Origin: Theodoxus fluviatilis
Lineage: Eukaryota > Mollusca > Gastropoda > Cycloneritida > Neritidae
Length of the DNA stretch: 64,000 nt
Assembly: GCA_034096865.1 (NCBI GenBank)
Contig: JAWQFJ010001140.1
Span: 152,705-216,704, forward strand
Direction: 5' to 3'
The position numbers and the translations under genes were made by a program. The stretch's first letter is position 1, and each line of letters begins with the position of its first letter. Of this stretch, positions 23,359 through 37,200 are shown in pieces. The notes beneath the pieces were generated by a model. That model was not told where the DNA came from, did no database searches, and was given only the letters and a program-made list of their open reading frames with translations.

Positions 23359-23805
23359 ATGAAAGTACTCAAGTGTTATCGCCTTTCATTCACTACCATT
23401 ACGTTAAGCAGTCTTTGCATTTTTGTTATTTCTTTAGTAATGGTTCAGAGCAACAAAGAACAAAGTGCGTCTGAATCAGGATATAATATTACAGAGGTAA
23501 AGTTGGTTCCAGCCTCAGACTGGATATCATTCCAAAGCGGACAATTCCTAAGAGAAAATCGTGTTCGGTGTACCTCGAGACTCTACAGGAATACAGTGCA
23601 TGTTTCTCTTTCCGCTTTGATTTTTTTAATCACGAAGACAGATTGTATCTTCTATGGAGTCATGGTCATGCGAGATCTACCTTACAGCTGGGGGTGCCTG
23701 ACATCCTCTCCATCAGCTGCATTGTCGAGATCTTCGCACATTAAAGTATGTCGTGCATGTCATTTTGGGGGAGCACCTTTCCTTCATATTTTTATTATTA
23801 TCTAG
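23359..23805 (+). CDS. Possible first coding exon of a signal-anchored protein
   Basis: ATG at 23359 opens MKVLKCYRLSFTTITLSSLC followed by IFVISLVMVQ: a short basic N-terminus and about 22 hydrophobic residues, a good signal anchor or signal peptide. A polar stretch with an N-glycosylation sequon (YNIT) comes next. Right after it, at about 23495, stands AG|GTAAAG, a credible splice donor, so the exon may end there. If not spliced, the frame continues to 23805 with two further hydrophobic runs. Many Golgi type II enzymes start this way, but no catalytic domain is visible, so the function is unknown. Hydrophobic N-termini also arise by chance in AT-rich DNA. Confidence 0.3.
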   Translation: MKVLKCYRLSFTTITLSSLCIFVISLVMVQSNKEQSASESGYNITEVKLVPASDWISFQSGQFLRENRVRCTSRLYRNTVHVSLSALIFLITKTDCIFYGVMVMRDLPYSWGCLTSSPSAALSRSSHIKVCRACHFGGAPFLHIFIII

Positions 23806-24652
23806 GAAACTTATTATTTAGCAAAACGACTGCAATCAGTGCTCTCCACTCTCATAAGTTCTATGTATCAATGGCAACTAAACCGAACCAAAATAAAGTC
23901 TGGTCAGAGCAGATCATAGTCAGTGAAGTGAAATCTCACTGAGACTAGGGTTACCGTGCATTGAATGTGAGCACGGCTGATGTCGTAAAACAAGTCGTAT
24001 AGGCTCGCATCCTGCTGCTTATTGCCGGAAATAAAAATGAAGTGTGGCCAGCTCTTTTCCCCTCTGCACGGCTCGCTGCGTTTCCCTCTGTCTTAGTTTA
24101 AAGTTTCAGGCTTTGTGAAAAAGTCATCGAGGGCAAATGGATACAAGATCGACCTCCTTTATGGCTTCAGCACGACCATTGAAGGGTCACAGTGAATCAA
24201 ATGGGAGGGACTAGAAAACACATAATCGGGCTTCTTCGTCATGCTTGAGTGAAAAGGTCATTACTTCCTCCTCCATCTGCTTCTGCTGTATCAATCTAGT
24301 CTCTTTGGTTTGCGAATCAGTAGTTCTGCCTTATTTCTTTGATTTTGTTCTCTCTGCATGACCCGTAATTCCTGCTCAATTTATATCATAATGCTGGTAT
24401 CACCATCAACTGTTGAGTACCGCTTGTTCAATTTTTTTCCCTCCAAAGTATTGTTTCGCTTCTGCTCCCAGATATGTTTCTGCACAATGAAATGGAAAAA
24501 ACAACAACATTCGTCTACAAAAATATATCCGTCTTACTTCTTTTCATCCATTCCTGCAATGATTTTAGTCCTCTGCATGGGAAGGGTACATGCAAGCACT
24601 CGTTCTACCCAGCTAGCGTTCTGATTCAGAGAGCATCAACATCTCCTGTGAT
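23806..24652. other. Non-coding stretch, nothing recognised
   Basis: AT-rich. The 88-codon plus frame at 24358-24624 is hydrophobic and Phe/Ser-rich but lacks a recognisable motif. Confidence 0.4.
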
Positions 24653-24726
24653 CCCCTTGTGGGTTGGGGGTAAGAACTGACCCACCACGTCTCCCAAAGC
24701 GAGTCATAAGAGGCGAATAACTATGG
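24653..24726 (+). repeat. Dispersed element end, copy B
   Basis: Aligns with the minus strand of 7101-7166: TTGTGGGTTGGGGGTAAGAA, then CTGACCCACCACGTCTCCC, then ATAAGAGGCGAATAACT. This is one end of a dispersed repeat seen twice in the window, once as the seed of a minisatellite. The rest of the element is not recognisable here. Confidence 0.55.
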
Positions 24727-24824
24727 AAATCGTGGCTTGATTTACTCTCATTCTAACCAACTCTAAAACTGTTTCGTGATATCAATGGCCTCAAGTAGCC
24801 TGCAAAGACTGATAGGACGTAAAA

Positions 24825-24945
24825 CTCCATCCATCCATCAACCATCCGTTCGACCGTCCGTCCGTCCGTCCATCCATCCAGCCAACTATTCATCCATCCG
24901 TCCGTCCGTTTGTCCGTTCATTCATCCATCCTTGCATCCATCCAT
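24825..24945. repeat. (CCAT)n / (CCGT)n microsatellite
   Basis: Imperfect CATCCATC, CCGTCCGTCCGT and TTCATCCATCC tetramer arrays over about 120 bp. Confidence 0.93.
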
Positions 24946-25031
24946 TTCTGGCAAAAGCATTCGTCGAATGACATTACTACTTGAATTTTCATGCAGTGTA
25001 CGTTTATTCTCCTCACTAAGACTACTAAAGA

Positions 25032-25911
25032 GGCTGTGTAGCGACCAAAATAATTTCCCGGCCAAAATAATTTCCGGAAGTCATCGCAGAGTTATCTGCG
25101 AGGGACGTGCTGAAAATTCAACTCTAAAAAGAGTCGGCACCCGCCACTCCGCCTGACTGACTTCGCACGCCCGGGGAGTCATGCTAAGATCCGGCCGCGT
25201 TAATATATCTGCGTTTTGTGACAAACGTCTTGCTCGGCGGTACTGTACTCCATGCACCTTAACGGTCCGCGTGATTCGGGTGTAATCTTAAGCTAAACGA
25301 CGTTTATTGGCGCTAGTCAGAAACATTCGGAACGTCGTTTAGCTTAAGATTACACGCGAATCACGCGGACCGTTAAGGTGCATGGAGTACAGTACCGCCG
25401 AGCAAGACGTTTATTGGCGCTGCTGAAATTGTCGAAGTCAGAAACATTCGGAACGTCGTTTAGCTTAAGATTACACCCAAATCACGCGGACCGTTAAGGT
25501 GCATGGAGTACAGTACCGCCGAGCAAGACGTTTGTCACAAAACGCAGATATTTTAACGCGGCCGGATCTTAGCATAACTCCCCGGGCGTGCGAAGTCAGT
25601 CAACGGTCGCGTTTTATAAAACCAGACTAAAAATATACTACAGGGAGGTGACTCCCATATTATTTCCGGCAGGGGAGACGGCTTTGCACGGGAAAAACTT
25701 CTTTGAACGCTACATTATGTGCTAAACGACACAAATGCACCAAAACACAAAAACTTGTAAAGCAACTAATGCGTCGTTTGTCGGGATATATTCCATGCGA
25801 AGAACAGGTGCAGGAGCGGTAAATCGCATAAAGAGAGAGCCGAGCAGATAACTCTGTGATGACTTCCGGAATTTATTTTGGCCGGGAAATTATTTTGGTC
25901 GCTACAGGCTG
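25032..25911. mobile_element. Non-autonomous TIR/foldback DNA transposon, 870 bp
   Basis: The element at 25037-25906 begins TGTAGCGACCAAAATAATTT and ends with the exact complement of that block. Terminal inverted repeats run about 66 bp with only a few mismatches. GGCTG at 25032-25036 and 25907-25911 is a candidate 5-bp target duplication. Each TIR contains the internal direct repeat CCAAAATAATTTCCCGG / CCAAAATAATTTCCGG. A second, internal inverted repeat has arms at about 25155-25302 and 25454-25601 (about 150 bp each, over 90% matching by eye), with an extra partial copy of the right arm at 25333-25418. There is no transposase frame. TGT-starting TIRs with 4-5 bp duplications fit Ginger-like groups and 5-bp duplications fit Transib; neither is proven. 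Confidence 0.8.
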
Positions 25912-27601
<1,690 letters not shown>

Positions 27602-27759
27602 TCGATGGGAGGGTGGGTGATTGATCGGTCGGTCGGTCGGTCGGTTGTTTGCTTGATCGATCTTTATTGCGGCTGACGACCCAGCATGACTACCGATTTC
27701 AAATACACAAACAAGTCCGCCATTACATGGTAAAAATAATTCAAGAAAGACATAGACAA

Positions 27760-27761
<2 letters not shown>

Positions 27762-27801
<40 letters not shown>
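27762..27801. repeat. (AT)n microsatellite, 40 bp
   Basis: Second AT tract 160 bp from the first, separated by ordinary sequence. Confidence 0.96.
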
Positions 27802-27802
<1 letters not shown>

Positions 27803-28016
27803 AAATGTCCAATTTAGTACAACAAAACCAGATTAGTACACACTCACACAGAGATAAGGATTATGAACAAAAGAGAATTGGCCGTTTACAAACTCAGAAC
27901 TAAAAACGTTATGGATTGGTAAAAACCCTACTACTCGTAAAAAAGGTTGGACCATATAGCATCTAAAAGTTTAAGCACAGATTTAAGAACAAAATTGTTC
28001 CAAACAGCAAATGCAC

Positions 28017-28020
<4 letters not shown>

Positions 28021-28082
<62 letters not shown>

Positions 28083-28152
28083 AAGAGAGAGGGAGAGAGA
28101 GAGATAGAGAGAGAGATAGAGAGATAGAGAGAGAGAGAGAAAGAGAGAGAGA
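28021..28152. repeat. (GA)n microsatellite, about 130 bp
   Basis: GA dinucleotides with a few AAAG, GGGA and GATA interruptions; a long homopurine strand capable of triplex formation. Open frames are Arg/Glu or Ser/Leu artefacts. Confidence 0.96.
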
Positions 28153-29760
28153 TGTACGCACACAGGCACAAATGCACATGCATGGGGAGATACGCTCAGA
28201 CCGACATCATGAAAGGAAGACGTAATCAAAAGCGATCAGCAGAAAATGTGGTGTGAGCAAAATCTGTGCTGATAACGAGAGACGCAGAAGGAAAAGGGGT
28301 GTTGAAAACGTCTACGAAACAGTGCGCAAAGATGAGTGTTTATGAACCTTTAGCCTAAGAATAAGTTGGTTAGTTTAATAAATGACTTACAGTTATGCAG
28401 AGCAATATAACTATGACAAAGCAAAAAAGTTGTAATGGATGTTGTTAGCTTCAAGGAAAGCGTCTCGCCATCAGTGCACCATTGAGAATGTAAGGCAAAA
28501 ATACCATCATCCCAGTAAACAGTTTAAAGCATTCTCGAACTTATGCAGCATCAAAAGCAAATACATTAAATACGTTATGCAAGTGAAAAAGAAAAATCCA
28601 GAATAGGCTATCTTAGAAAAATTCATAAGAAAGAAAAAATCAGGAGAAACAACCTTTCAAGAGAAAGAAAGAAATCGAAAGACCTGAAGACAACAAAGTT
28701 AGGAGCGTGTGAGCGTACCAGTGGACGATCACTTCAAATCAGATTTGACACTTCCTGGCGCCTGGCCTTGCACTTGACCGTGAATCCCATTCTACGTCAC
28801 TGCGCATGAAACCACGTGAAATAGCCTGTGGCGCGGGATAACCAGGCGAAAATGGCGCAAGCCTATTGTTGGAACAAAATGGCAGACCATTACTGGCGGG
28901 TACTGCGGCATGACGCAGAGGATGCGCGCACAGAGAGCCTATTTGTGTCTATGTGGAGCCAGTATTTTGCCGTGATGAATGGAATAATTGGGATGCATTG
29001 CGATGTCTGACCCTGAAAAGGCAGAACATTTACATACTTATACGGTCTGCCCTGATGCATCATGATACCTGGAATCATCTCTTAAATGTCGATGAACTCT
29101 GTCCCACAAACATGGGAAGTATTCGTTCAATGCAAAATATTAATTCTTTCAAACAGCTCAGGTGAAAACAGTTGGGTCGATTACGAATGGACCTACTGTA
29201 TCGTTTTACTGCATGCCAAACTTATCCAGACGAAAAGAGCATTAGCTTTATGATGGCCTATTTTTTGCCTCGCACTAGCCTAGCACGAGATCGCAACCAC
29301 AGCGCAAGAGAAGAGCGAGAGAGCTTGAATGTCGTTTGCTATGCTCGCAATGTTCAGCTTTGATATCTCCACCACTGTGGCTGCCTTGGCGGAGGTATGC
29401 GCTCTCCGAATCCACTATAGTTCCTATGCACTGTTCACATGTTTTGGTGATGACGAGACGTGTAATTGGATTCGGTTCGCTATGAAAGAGACCCTCACGC
29501 ATGCGCAGATATCACATAGTAGGCCTTCTGATTACAAAGAAAGCTTCATCGTGTTGCACGATCGATGTCCAGTAGTATCTCCGACAGTAACCCTTCCCTG
29601 AAACTGATTTAATGTCATGAACTAAAACTCCATAACCTCAAATCGAATGAACAGACCTACAGACACGAACATTTGTCGAAAAGGTAGGCACGTCCATTCA
29701 GATCATGCAAGGCAAATTTTTGTCATGTTTGTATGAGGGAATGAGGGGAAGTTCTACCTC
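28153..29760. other. Plain sequence with a possible promoter-like patch
   Basis: A-rich to 28700. CpG content rises around 28740-28940, with AAAATGGCGCAAG at 28849 and ACAAAATGGCAGACC at 28876. A 60-codon frame at 28828-29010 begins there but shows no family. Nothing else was recognised. Confidence 0.3.
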
Positions 29761-29765
29761 AGACT

Positions 29766-29852
29766 TGGGGTGCACGAATAGCGGGGTGCACGAATAACGG
29801 GGTGCACGAATAACGGGATGCACGAATAACGGGGTGCACGAATAACGGGACG
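29766..29852. repeat. 16-bp minisatellite, five copies
   Basis: The unit GGGGTGCACGAATAAC is repeated five times with single changes (AATAGC in the first, GGGATG in the fourth). Confidence 0.93.
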
Positions 29853-30334
29853 CAGCACCCGGAAACAGACTTCTGACGACATCCTGTCAGTGGCAATCCC
29901 CTCAACTCCACCAGCCAAGCAAACTGGCTGCTTTGGGGTCGGGCCGTTTCTTTCTGCGTCAGCCATTTTCGGGACAACAAACGAGGTCGAGTGACGTTAG
30001 AACCACATGACCTCTCGAGGCACTAGTGAGAGCTTGTTATGGCTTGAATACGTCAGATAGAAAAACGTAATGGACTCGAGTTGTGAAGCTCAATGCACTC
30101 TTAGAGCAAGGATGGATAGTGACTGCACAATATGATTAATTTGGGATATTCTTCTGAATATTCAGTCCGCAACAGGACACTGGGCGATGCGCGAAGAACC
30201 ACGTAACTTACGAGTCTGAAGTATGCGCATCAGCATCGTGTAGAAACTATTATCAAGTATTGTCGTAACGCGGCTGTTCGTACTTGGGAAAATCTGCATT
30301 GGCATACAACTCTTCCTCCGCTTTAGCCTGCTGC
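29853..30334. other. Non-coding stretch, nothing recognised
   Basis: Ordinary composition and no frame of note. Confidence 0.4.
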
Positions 30335-30397
30335 TAATTGTACTACTGCTACTACTTCTATTACTACTACTACGACTGCTACTTTATACTTTTAACT

Positions 30398-30451
<54 letters not shown>

Positions 30452-30527
30452 CTCCTACTGCTGCTGCTGCTGCTGCTGCTACTACTACTATTACTACAGG
30501 GAATACTAATACGACGACTTCTACTAT

Positions 30528-30562
<35 letters not shown>

Positions 30563-30924
30563 TATATTACTATATCTACTGCTGCTACTACTGCTACTAC
30601 TACAACTATTACTGCTACTACTGCTACTTCTATTCTTACTACTACTGCTACTACTACTAAGGTAACTAATACGACTACTACTACTACTAAGGTAACTAAT
30701 ACGACTACTACTACTACTACTAAGGTAACTAATACGACTACTACTACTAGTACCACTATAACCACAACTACTGCTACCATGAATACCACTATGAATACTA
30801 CTACGAATAATACTACTACAAATACCACTAGGAATACCACTACCTCTGCGACAACGGATGCTCTTACTACGAATACTATTACTTCTAATACTACGTATGC
30901 TACTACTACAACAAGTACCGCTTC
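30335..30924. repeat. (CTA)n trinucleotide repeat, about 570 bp
   Basis: CTA/ACT trimers with GCT, ATT and AAT changes. It contains a 29-30 bp subrepeat (AAGGTAACTAATACGACTAC followed by TACTACTA) three times at 30659, 30690 and 30722. Different stretches have diverged to different degrees, so expansion happened more than once. A poly-Thr/Leu frame is an artefact. Confidence 0.95.
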
Positions 30925-31612
<688 letters not shown>

Positions 31613-31820
31613 CATGCGTCTCCGAAATTTCGGCGTTATCTCGCTGCGGTCTGCACAAGACAGATTTAGCATGCTCAAAACAGAGCTTTCGCCAAACCCG
31701 AGAATAAGTGTGGTGCGTTAAAATATTTCGGATCTTTTTGCGATAAATCAAAGAACCCACGTAATGAAGTCACTGCTGACTTGATGAATGCGGATGGGCC
31801 CAGACGGGACAAGTCGATTG

Positions 31821-31864
<44 letters not shown>

Positions 31865-33430
31865 ATGGCTGATTTTAAAAAGTCGGTTGCTTTTATTTTT
31901 CAATTAATCTCCATGTGGAGACCTTTTAATAAAAACAGAAGACTGTGTGGCCGACGAGCTTTAGGCCTGCATGATTTACAGCAAGTGGTAGAAACGTCAA
32001 CTTTCTAAGTCAGTTTTGCAAATTTTGAACAAGTCGCTCTGTCGAAAACAAATTTAAAAAATTTCTTGTCACATCAAATACTGATACACGACAATTTCTT
32101 CATCTGAAAACGCTGTATCAGTTAACAAATTATTACAAGACAGTAGCTTATGTTCCGAAATAAAACTCTCCGGAAGTAAATGTTGGGTGGTTAGCTTTAT
32201 ATTTAACAAAATCTCTCCAGACGCCATAGACGAAAAGAGATGTAACGGTTCTGGCGAACTATTTTGCCCGACACCGATTTGCCATCCACATGAGCCATAC
32301 TTGAGCACAAAATAGCCCGAAGGTGCTAGAAAAATATTTTCATTAGTGCAAGTTCTGGGTCGCACCTGTCTCTCTCCAAAACAGGGCGTGAATCAGTAAC
32401 ACTCCAGCGCGAGCAGATCGTCGTCTGCGAGGCTCTCAAGCTCCCAGGGCAGGGGTCAAGAAAAGAACCAGCTCAAAGACCCTCGTCACGAGTTTTTCTT
32501 CAAACAAGTGGGCGGGAAAGTCAAAACATGGCGGACAAAGATATAAAGCGGCAGGAAGAAACACTGCAAAGTTTGCGCTTTTGTAAGAACCATCAAAGCA
32601 AACGCGGCGTCCCTATGCAAACTGAGTCAAAGAAGTAGAATAGTAGAGTCTAGTTCCTTCGTCACGATCTGCATTGCAGTAATGTCGAAGTTCACATGAC
32701 TCAACTCGACCACTGATGCCCGAGCGTGCTCGCTTTTCAGACTATGTGAAGGACGCACTCCAAGTAGTGATTTGTTAGAAGACACGAGTTGTTCGTCAGC
32801 AACGAGCTCCACTTGTCTGCCGATGAAAAAGCCTTGTATCCAGTGTTATAACATTCTATGCGTGGACTGCAATTATCTTGCAACAGACGGGGAAAAAACA
32901 GTTTTCTCACGGGTATATTATCACGGTCACCTATATTTCACACTAGACATTTTAGACCGTCAGCTTGAGGTATAGTGTCAATGGCACCAGGTACCCGAAC
33001 TGCCATTTAAAAATAGAAATAAGTTACAAAAACTTCGGGGTCGAGATTTTTCAGTCATATGTAACCTTTTGTTTTCAGAGAGACTCTGCCATGGCTTTAC
33101 TCAACTTTACTTTTAATTGTAAAGAGTGTATTTCCAAACACACATGGTATCATCTCAATGGTATGCTCTTTCCTCTTTGCATGCAACCTCAGAGAAGCAC
33201 ACTGGGGCTTTATCAGAGAAATCCAGGAACCAAAGGATGCCCCGTCGCCATTTTGAACCCCTTCCAATAATCAGTTCGCCGACTCAAACATAGTGACTCA
33301 TTTTAAAGTGGGGAAAACATTTACATAGTATCTATGTCTTAACCCGCTAATAACGTGCTCAGGTCACACAGACGTGGACACTGTAGTTGCATGTGAAGTT
33401 AATACAACAACGTCAACAAAGCACAAAGGT
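31613..33430. other. Plain sequence with (AT)n and a possible promoter-like patch
   Basis: An (AT)n tract lies at 31822-31860. Around 32490-32540 the sequence CGGGAAAGTCAAAACATGGCGGAC resembles a TATA-less start region with a YY1-type motif, but no coding exon could be tied to it. The 101-codon plus frame at 32965-33270 has Cys-x2-Cys spacing but no recognised family. Confidence 0.3.
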
Positions 33431-33459
33431 CTCGATGCTCTTTACAGTCTAGATTCAGG

Positions 33460-33570
33460 TTGTTTAGGAAAGAGGGCATCACGTCCAGTACTCACAGAAT
33501 GGAATATTCCGGTTCTGCATGTCGTCTTTGGAACGCCTTGCCTGTAGAGGTACATGTATCTGCACTGATC
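33460..33570 (+). pseudogene. Possible LINE ORF2 C-terminal fragment
   Basis: The plus frame contains YSGSACRLWNALPVEVHVSA followed by LIEA. The block x-R-L-W-N-x-L-P-x-E-x-R/H-x-S-x-S/A-I/L-x-x-F is the usual end region of LINE reverse-transcriptase ORFs, just upstream of the F-K-x-x-L-K-T-H-L-F end seen at 15034. Similarity is lost after the IEA, so the copy is broken or recombined. It is too short for clade assignment. Confidence 0.4.
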
Positions 33571-34705
33571 GAAGCAAGTTCCTGTAGCAGCGCATGCACG
33601 AGGAAACAGTGGTCCATTAGCATGCTCTGCTTTGCATTGACGTAGGCACTCAGCACCGATCAGCGCGCATGCTCGAGCTAATCATCTACGGCATCACCAC
33701 TGCACACTGTTGTAGCTCCTTGATTTAGGATCTCACTCGAATATCCCAGCCTCACTCGTTCCTGCTCTCTTTCCTCTTCGAGGTGCGTGTGAATCAGTCC
33801 GTCAGGAACCTGAAGTGTGAACTCGACAAATGCTCCCAGCACTTTGCTTTGTTCTGCATGATTTGTTCCGCCAAAGCCTCCACAACAAGGGTACGGTATG
33901 GTCGAGTCTGAACAGGCCATGCTCACTGTTGTTGTGAAGACACTCAAATGCAAAAACACGCTATCGTCAAAGCTGGTCTATATTTGGTTTAATGTTCGGC
34001 TGTGTCCTGGTGCAGTAGGGCTACACCCATTCTATCTATCAACGATCGATTTCCTATTCTGTGTTCGGTGATACATCGTGAACCTTGCACTACATTGGGA
34101 AACCAGGTGGGGTGGGTGGGGGATGGGGGTTGAGGATCCAGGAGAGATAAGACAAGAGGAAATGCAGGACAACGTGTGGGACAGGAAGAGAGACAACATA
34201 AGATAGAGAGCGTCTTTCCTTAAATGATCAATCGTTGATAAAGATGTTCTCATATATTTCCATCTGGTTCTGTGGCAACACAGAACGATGTTGGAAGCAT
34301 ATTGTCTGTGATAATGACATGAGCATTTTCTTGTTTTATAAACAGAGCGGCCAAACGTCATCAGGTAAATCAGACATTACCAAAGTCAAACGTCTCCTGT
34401 ATCATAAAAATATCCGTATCAGCAAAGTAAGGCAACAAAGCAAAATGATGTCTGCGGAAATCGATAATCAGCGAAAATGGTTAACACAGTTCAGAAAGGT
34501 GTGTTCTTTGCATTGAAGCGTGGTTTATTTCTGTACAGACAAATGTTACCAGGGTACTGCCATTAAATCTCAGACTCGTTTTACCGTTGTGTTTTTGAGA
34601 ACCTATCAATAATAGTAACCAATCGGTTCCATCTTCTTCTTGTAAAAGTTGAATCGAATCTTGGATCATCTTTCAGTCCCCGAAAATTGATCGTTTCAGT
34701 GCTCT
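33571..34705. other. Plain sequence; weak minus-strand frame
   Basis: A minus frame at 33678-33959 (93 codons) starts with a hydrophobic run and contains PYPCCGGFGG and a Glu/Arg-rich segment. It could be an exon but I cannot identify it. Nothing else stands out. Confidence 0.25.
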
Positions 34706-34710
34706 TGGCT

Positions 34711-35001
34711 GCAGTCATCAGACCGCCACTTCATCTCCAATAGCTCTTCCCTTTCCTCTTCATGCTCCTTCCCGCCTGTTTCCTGCCTTTGCTCCTACTC
34801 AGTATCTGCAGTCATCAGACCGCCACTTCATCTCCAGTAGCTCTTCCTTTTCCTCTTCATGCTCCTTCCCGCCTGTTTCCTGCCTTTGCTCCTACTCCGT
34901 ATCTGCAGTCATCAGACCGCCACTTCATCTCCAATAGCTCTTCCCTTTCCTCTTCATGCTCCTTCCCGCCTGTTTCCTGCCTTTGCTCCTACTCCGTATG
35001 T
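34711..35001. repeat. 97-bp tandem repeat, three copies
   Basis: GCAGTCATCAGACCGCCACT starts copies at 34711, 34808 and 34905, each running through CTCTTCCCTTTCCTCTTCAT and TTTGCTCCTACTC. Copies differ at only a few positions (A/G in AATAGC/AGTAGC). A pyrimidine-rich TGCTCCTTC/TTGTTCCCGTTCC zone continues to 35180. Confidence 0.95.
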
Positions 35002-35180
35002 TCTGTCCTCGGTTCCTGCGCTCTGCTCTTGCTGCTGTTCCTCAGTGTAGTCCTGCTCTTGTTCCCGTTCCTCCTCTTTTTGCTTCTCCCGACCATGCGT
35101 TTTCCACTCAAGCTCTAGGTTTTCTTGCTCCTCCTGCACATGCTTCCCCTCCTTTCCTTCTCTTCCTCCTTCTTCGAAGA

Positions 35181-36740
35181 TGTTCGTATCTTCCTCACGA
35201 CCACTTATGAATCGAAATCAACAGGCTGCTCTGATCATGACTCATTTTCCTTCGTATCCGTCATTGGGCATACATAATGAAACGTTCCTGTATAGAAGAA
35301 GCAGTCGAGTGTTGCTAGCGGTTTATGTAACACAGAATCATGCTGGAGCAATAGCCCATCTGAAAAACGATACATCCACATATGCATGGTACAAGCTGTT
35401 GAACGTTGAATGCCCACTACTGATTCACTTGGGTCTCCAATGAAATCTACTGACGCATAAATACCACCAGAACAAAGACTCGGGCTCCAGTGAGTCCGAA
35501 GGGAAGAATTTAAATAGTGCAGGCTTAACTTTAGAAACTACCTTTTTTGTTATGTAAGATAGTTGTAAACAAACAAATGTTAGAACAACCTTCTTTTTCA
35601 TCGATATATATATATACACCACAACATTTGAGTTTCTAGTGCATATAACCTTGGTCGTCATGTGGCTAAAATTAATTATAATGGTGAGCAAGAACACTGC
35701 CGTTTGGGTTGGATTCGCCAAAAACGAAATTAGATTGCAAAGGTCTTCCAGAAGACAGTCTATCTTTGGACAGGGTTGACATGTCAAACGCATGCACCGA
35801 AGCGTAAATCCTATCTGCCTTGTGGCGATGAGTCACTGTCAGAGATCAGAGGAATGTTGCAAAGAAAAAATATATTGCAAAGATCTCAGAGTAGAGCAGT
35901 TAAACATGTGTACTGTAAGAACAAAACTCCAATGAATGCCTCCGACTTCAGCAGACTTTCAGTGCATGAATACAAGGAAACTCCTCCAATCTGAGACTTT
36001 CGAAAGTGCGTCAAATGATCATAATATCAGTGTATAACAGGTTCAAGGAACGTGTCGGATTGGTAATGATCAAAGAAATAATGCCAGAAGAAGAACTGTG
36101 TATTGACGGGGTTAGAGGAACATTTTCTAGTTTCACGAAACGCCTTGGCAGTGTTGTTACTGTTTAACAGGGCTTGTAGGTGGCGTCTCGTGAGAGTACA
36201 TCTTAAGAAGCATTGCAGTTTCCATGTCATTAAATGCTTTAGTCCATATCTCCGATGTATGTGGCTAAAATGCACTCACATGATTATTCGTAAAGTAAAG
36301 TCTACAATCCTTTTTTCTGTTTTGATATGTTACGTGGTGGTGCTTTTTAAACATTTGGTCAGTGTCTAATAGGTATATCAAATGCAAAGCTCGCCTTTGA
36401 CAACAAAAACTGCCATCCCTAAAAAGAGGTGCATGTCAAAAACGAGGTTACAAAAACTACGTCAATAAGACATACCGACACGCTTGGTTGTGCATTCCAG
36501 CTTCGAAAACAATTTGTTCATGCAGTTACATAGCCCGTGGCACATCCGTCTGCTTTTCACTTCGACCTACATTGGAAGGCAGCACCAAAATAAACACATG
36601 ACGTCAACCCCTACACATACACATCTTCGAAAACTGCGCATCATAACTGAACCCTCAAAAACATCCTGCTATGATCTTCTTCAGAGCAGCAGTAATAACT
36701 ATCTCCAAAGATTGATACATGTCATATTAATTCCCCAAGA
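35181..36740. other. Non-coding stretch, nothing recognised
   Basis: AT-rich. A (TA)n patch lies at 35605-35615. No frame with a recognisable motif. Confidence 0.4.
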
Positions 36741-36759
36741 AACACGGGATGCAATTCAC

Positions 36760-37085
36760 CCAGATACGAGGCGCCGCGACTTTCCCCGGAAGAGGCGCCA
36801 ATTTTCCCTCCGAACGTCAGTTTCTCCAGACAACAAGACGCCATCTGCGTCGTCAGGCGCATGTGACGCGTCATGACGTCACTTCTCACGCCGGGCGCAG
36901 GCGATGACGACGCTGATAAGAACGAAGATGACGGCGAACGTTAATAGACGGGGTTCCCGAGCTGCGATCGTCAATGACGTGCTTCTGACGAAATTCCTCT
37001 CGGTGCCTGCAGGGAGCAGCAGCGTGGAGCGTCTCCATTTAGTGCTGCCACGACGGGGCAAAATGGCGGGTCACGCCTGGTTTGG
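36760..37085. promoter_or_regulatory. CpG-rich block with CRE-like sites, candidate promoter
   Basis: This 320-bp block is far richer in CpG and TGACG than its AT-rich surroundings. It contains a full CRE palindrome TGACGTCA at 36874-36881, several TGACG half sites (36866-36990) and CAAAATGGCGGG at 37059-37070, a YY1-type core often found at start sites. No TATA box stands at a sensible distance. A 99-codon plus frame (36904-37200) and a 60-codon minus frame (36879-37061) with a hydrophobic run cross it; neither is recognised. I infer a TATA-less promoter of a gene whose exons lie mostly elsewhere. Confidence 0.35.
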
Positions 37086-37200
37086 TCCTGAGGTGGTTCG
37101 CAGGGTTTGCATGTCCCTGCGAGCTGTCATATCTCAGCAGAGGATTTCCAGAGGGGAAGAATATACTGACTTTAATATGGGAGTTCGTTGTGCTCTCTAG

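Noticed and set aside
33678..33959. Secreted Cys/Gly-rich small protein
   Set aside because: The hydrophobic start is short and interrupted by polar residues, no family was recognised, and there is no splice or promoter support. Kept only as a note.
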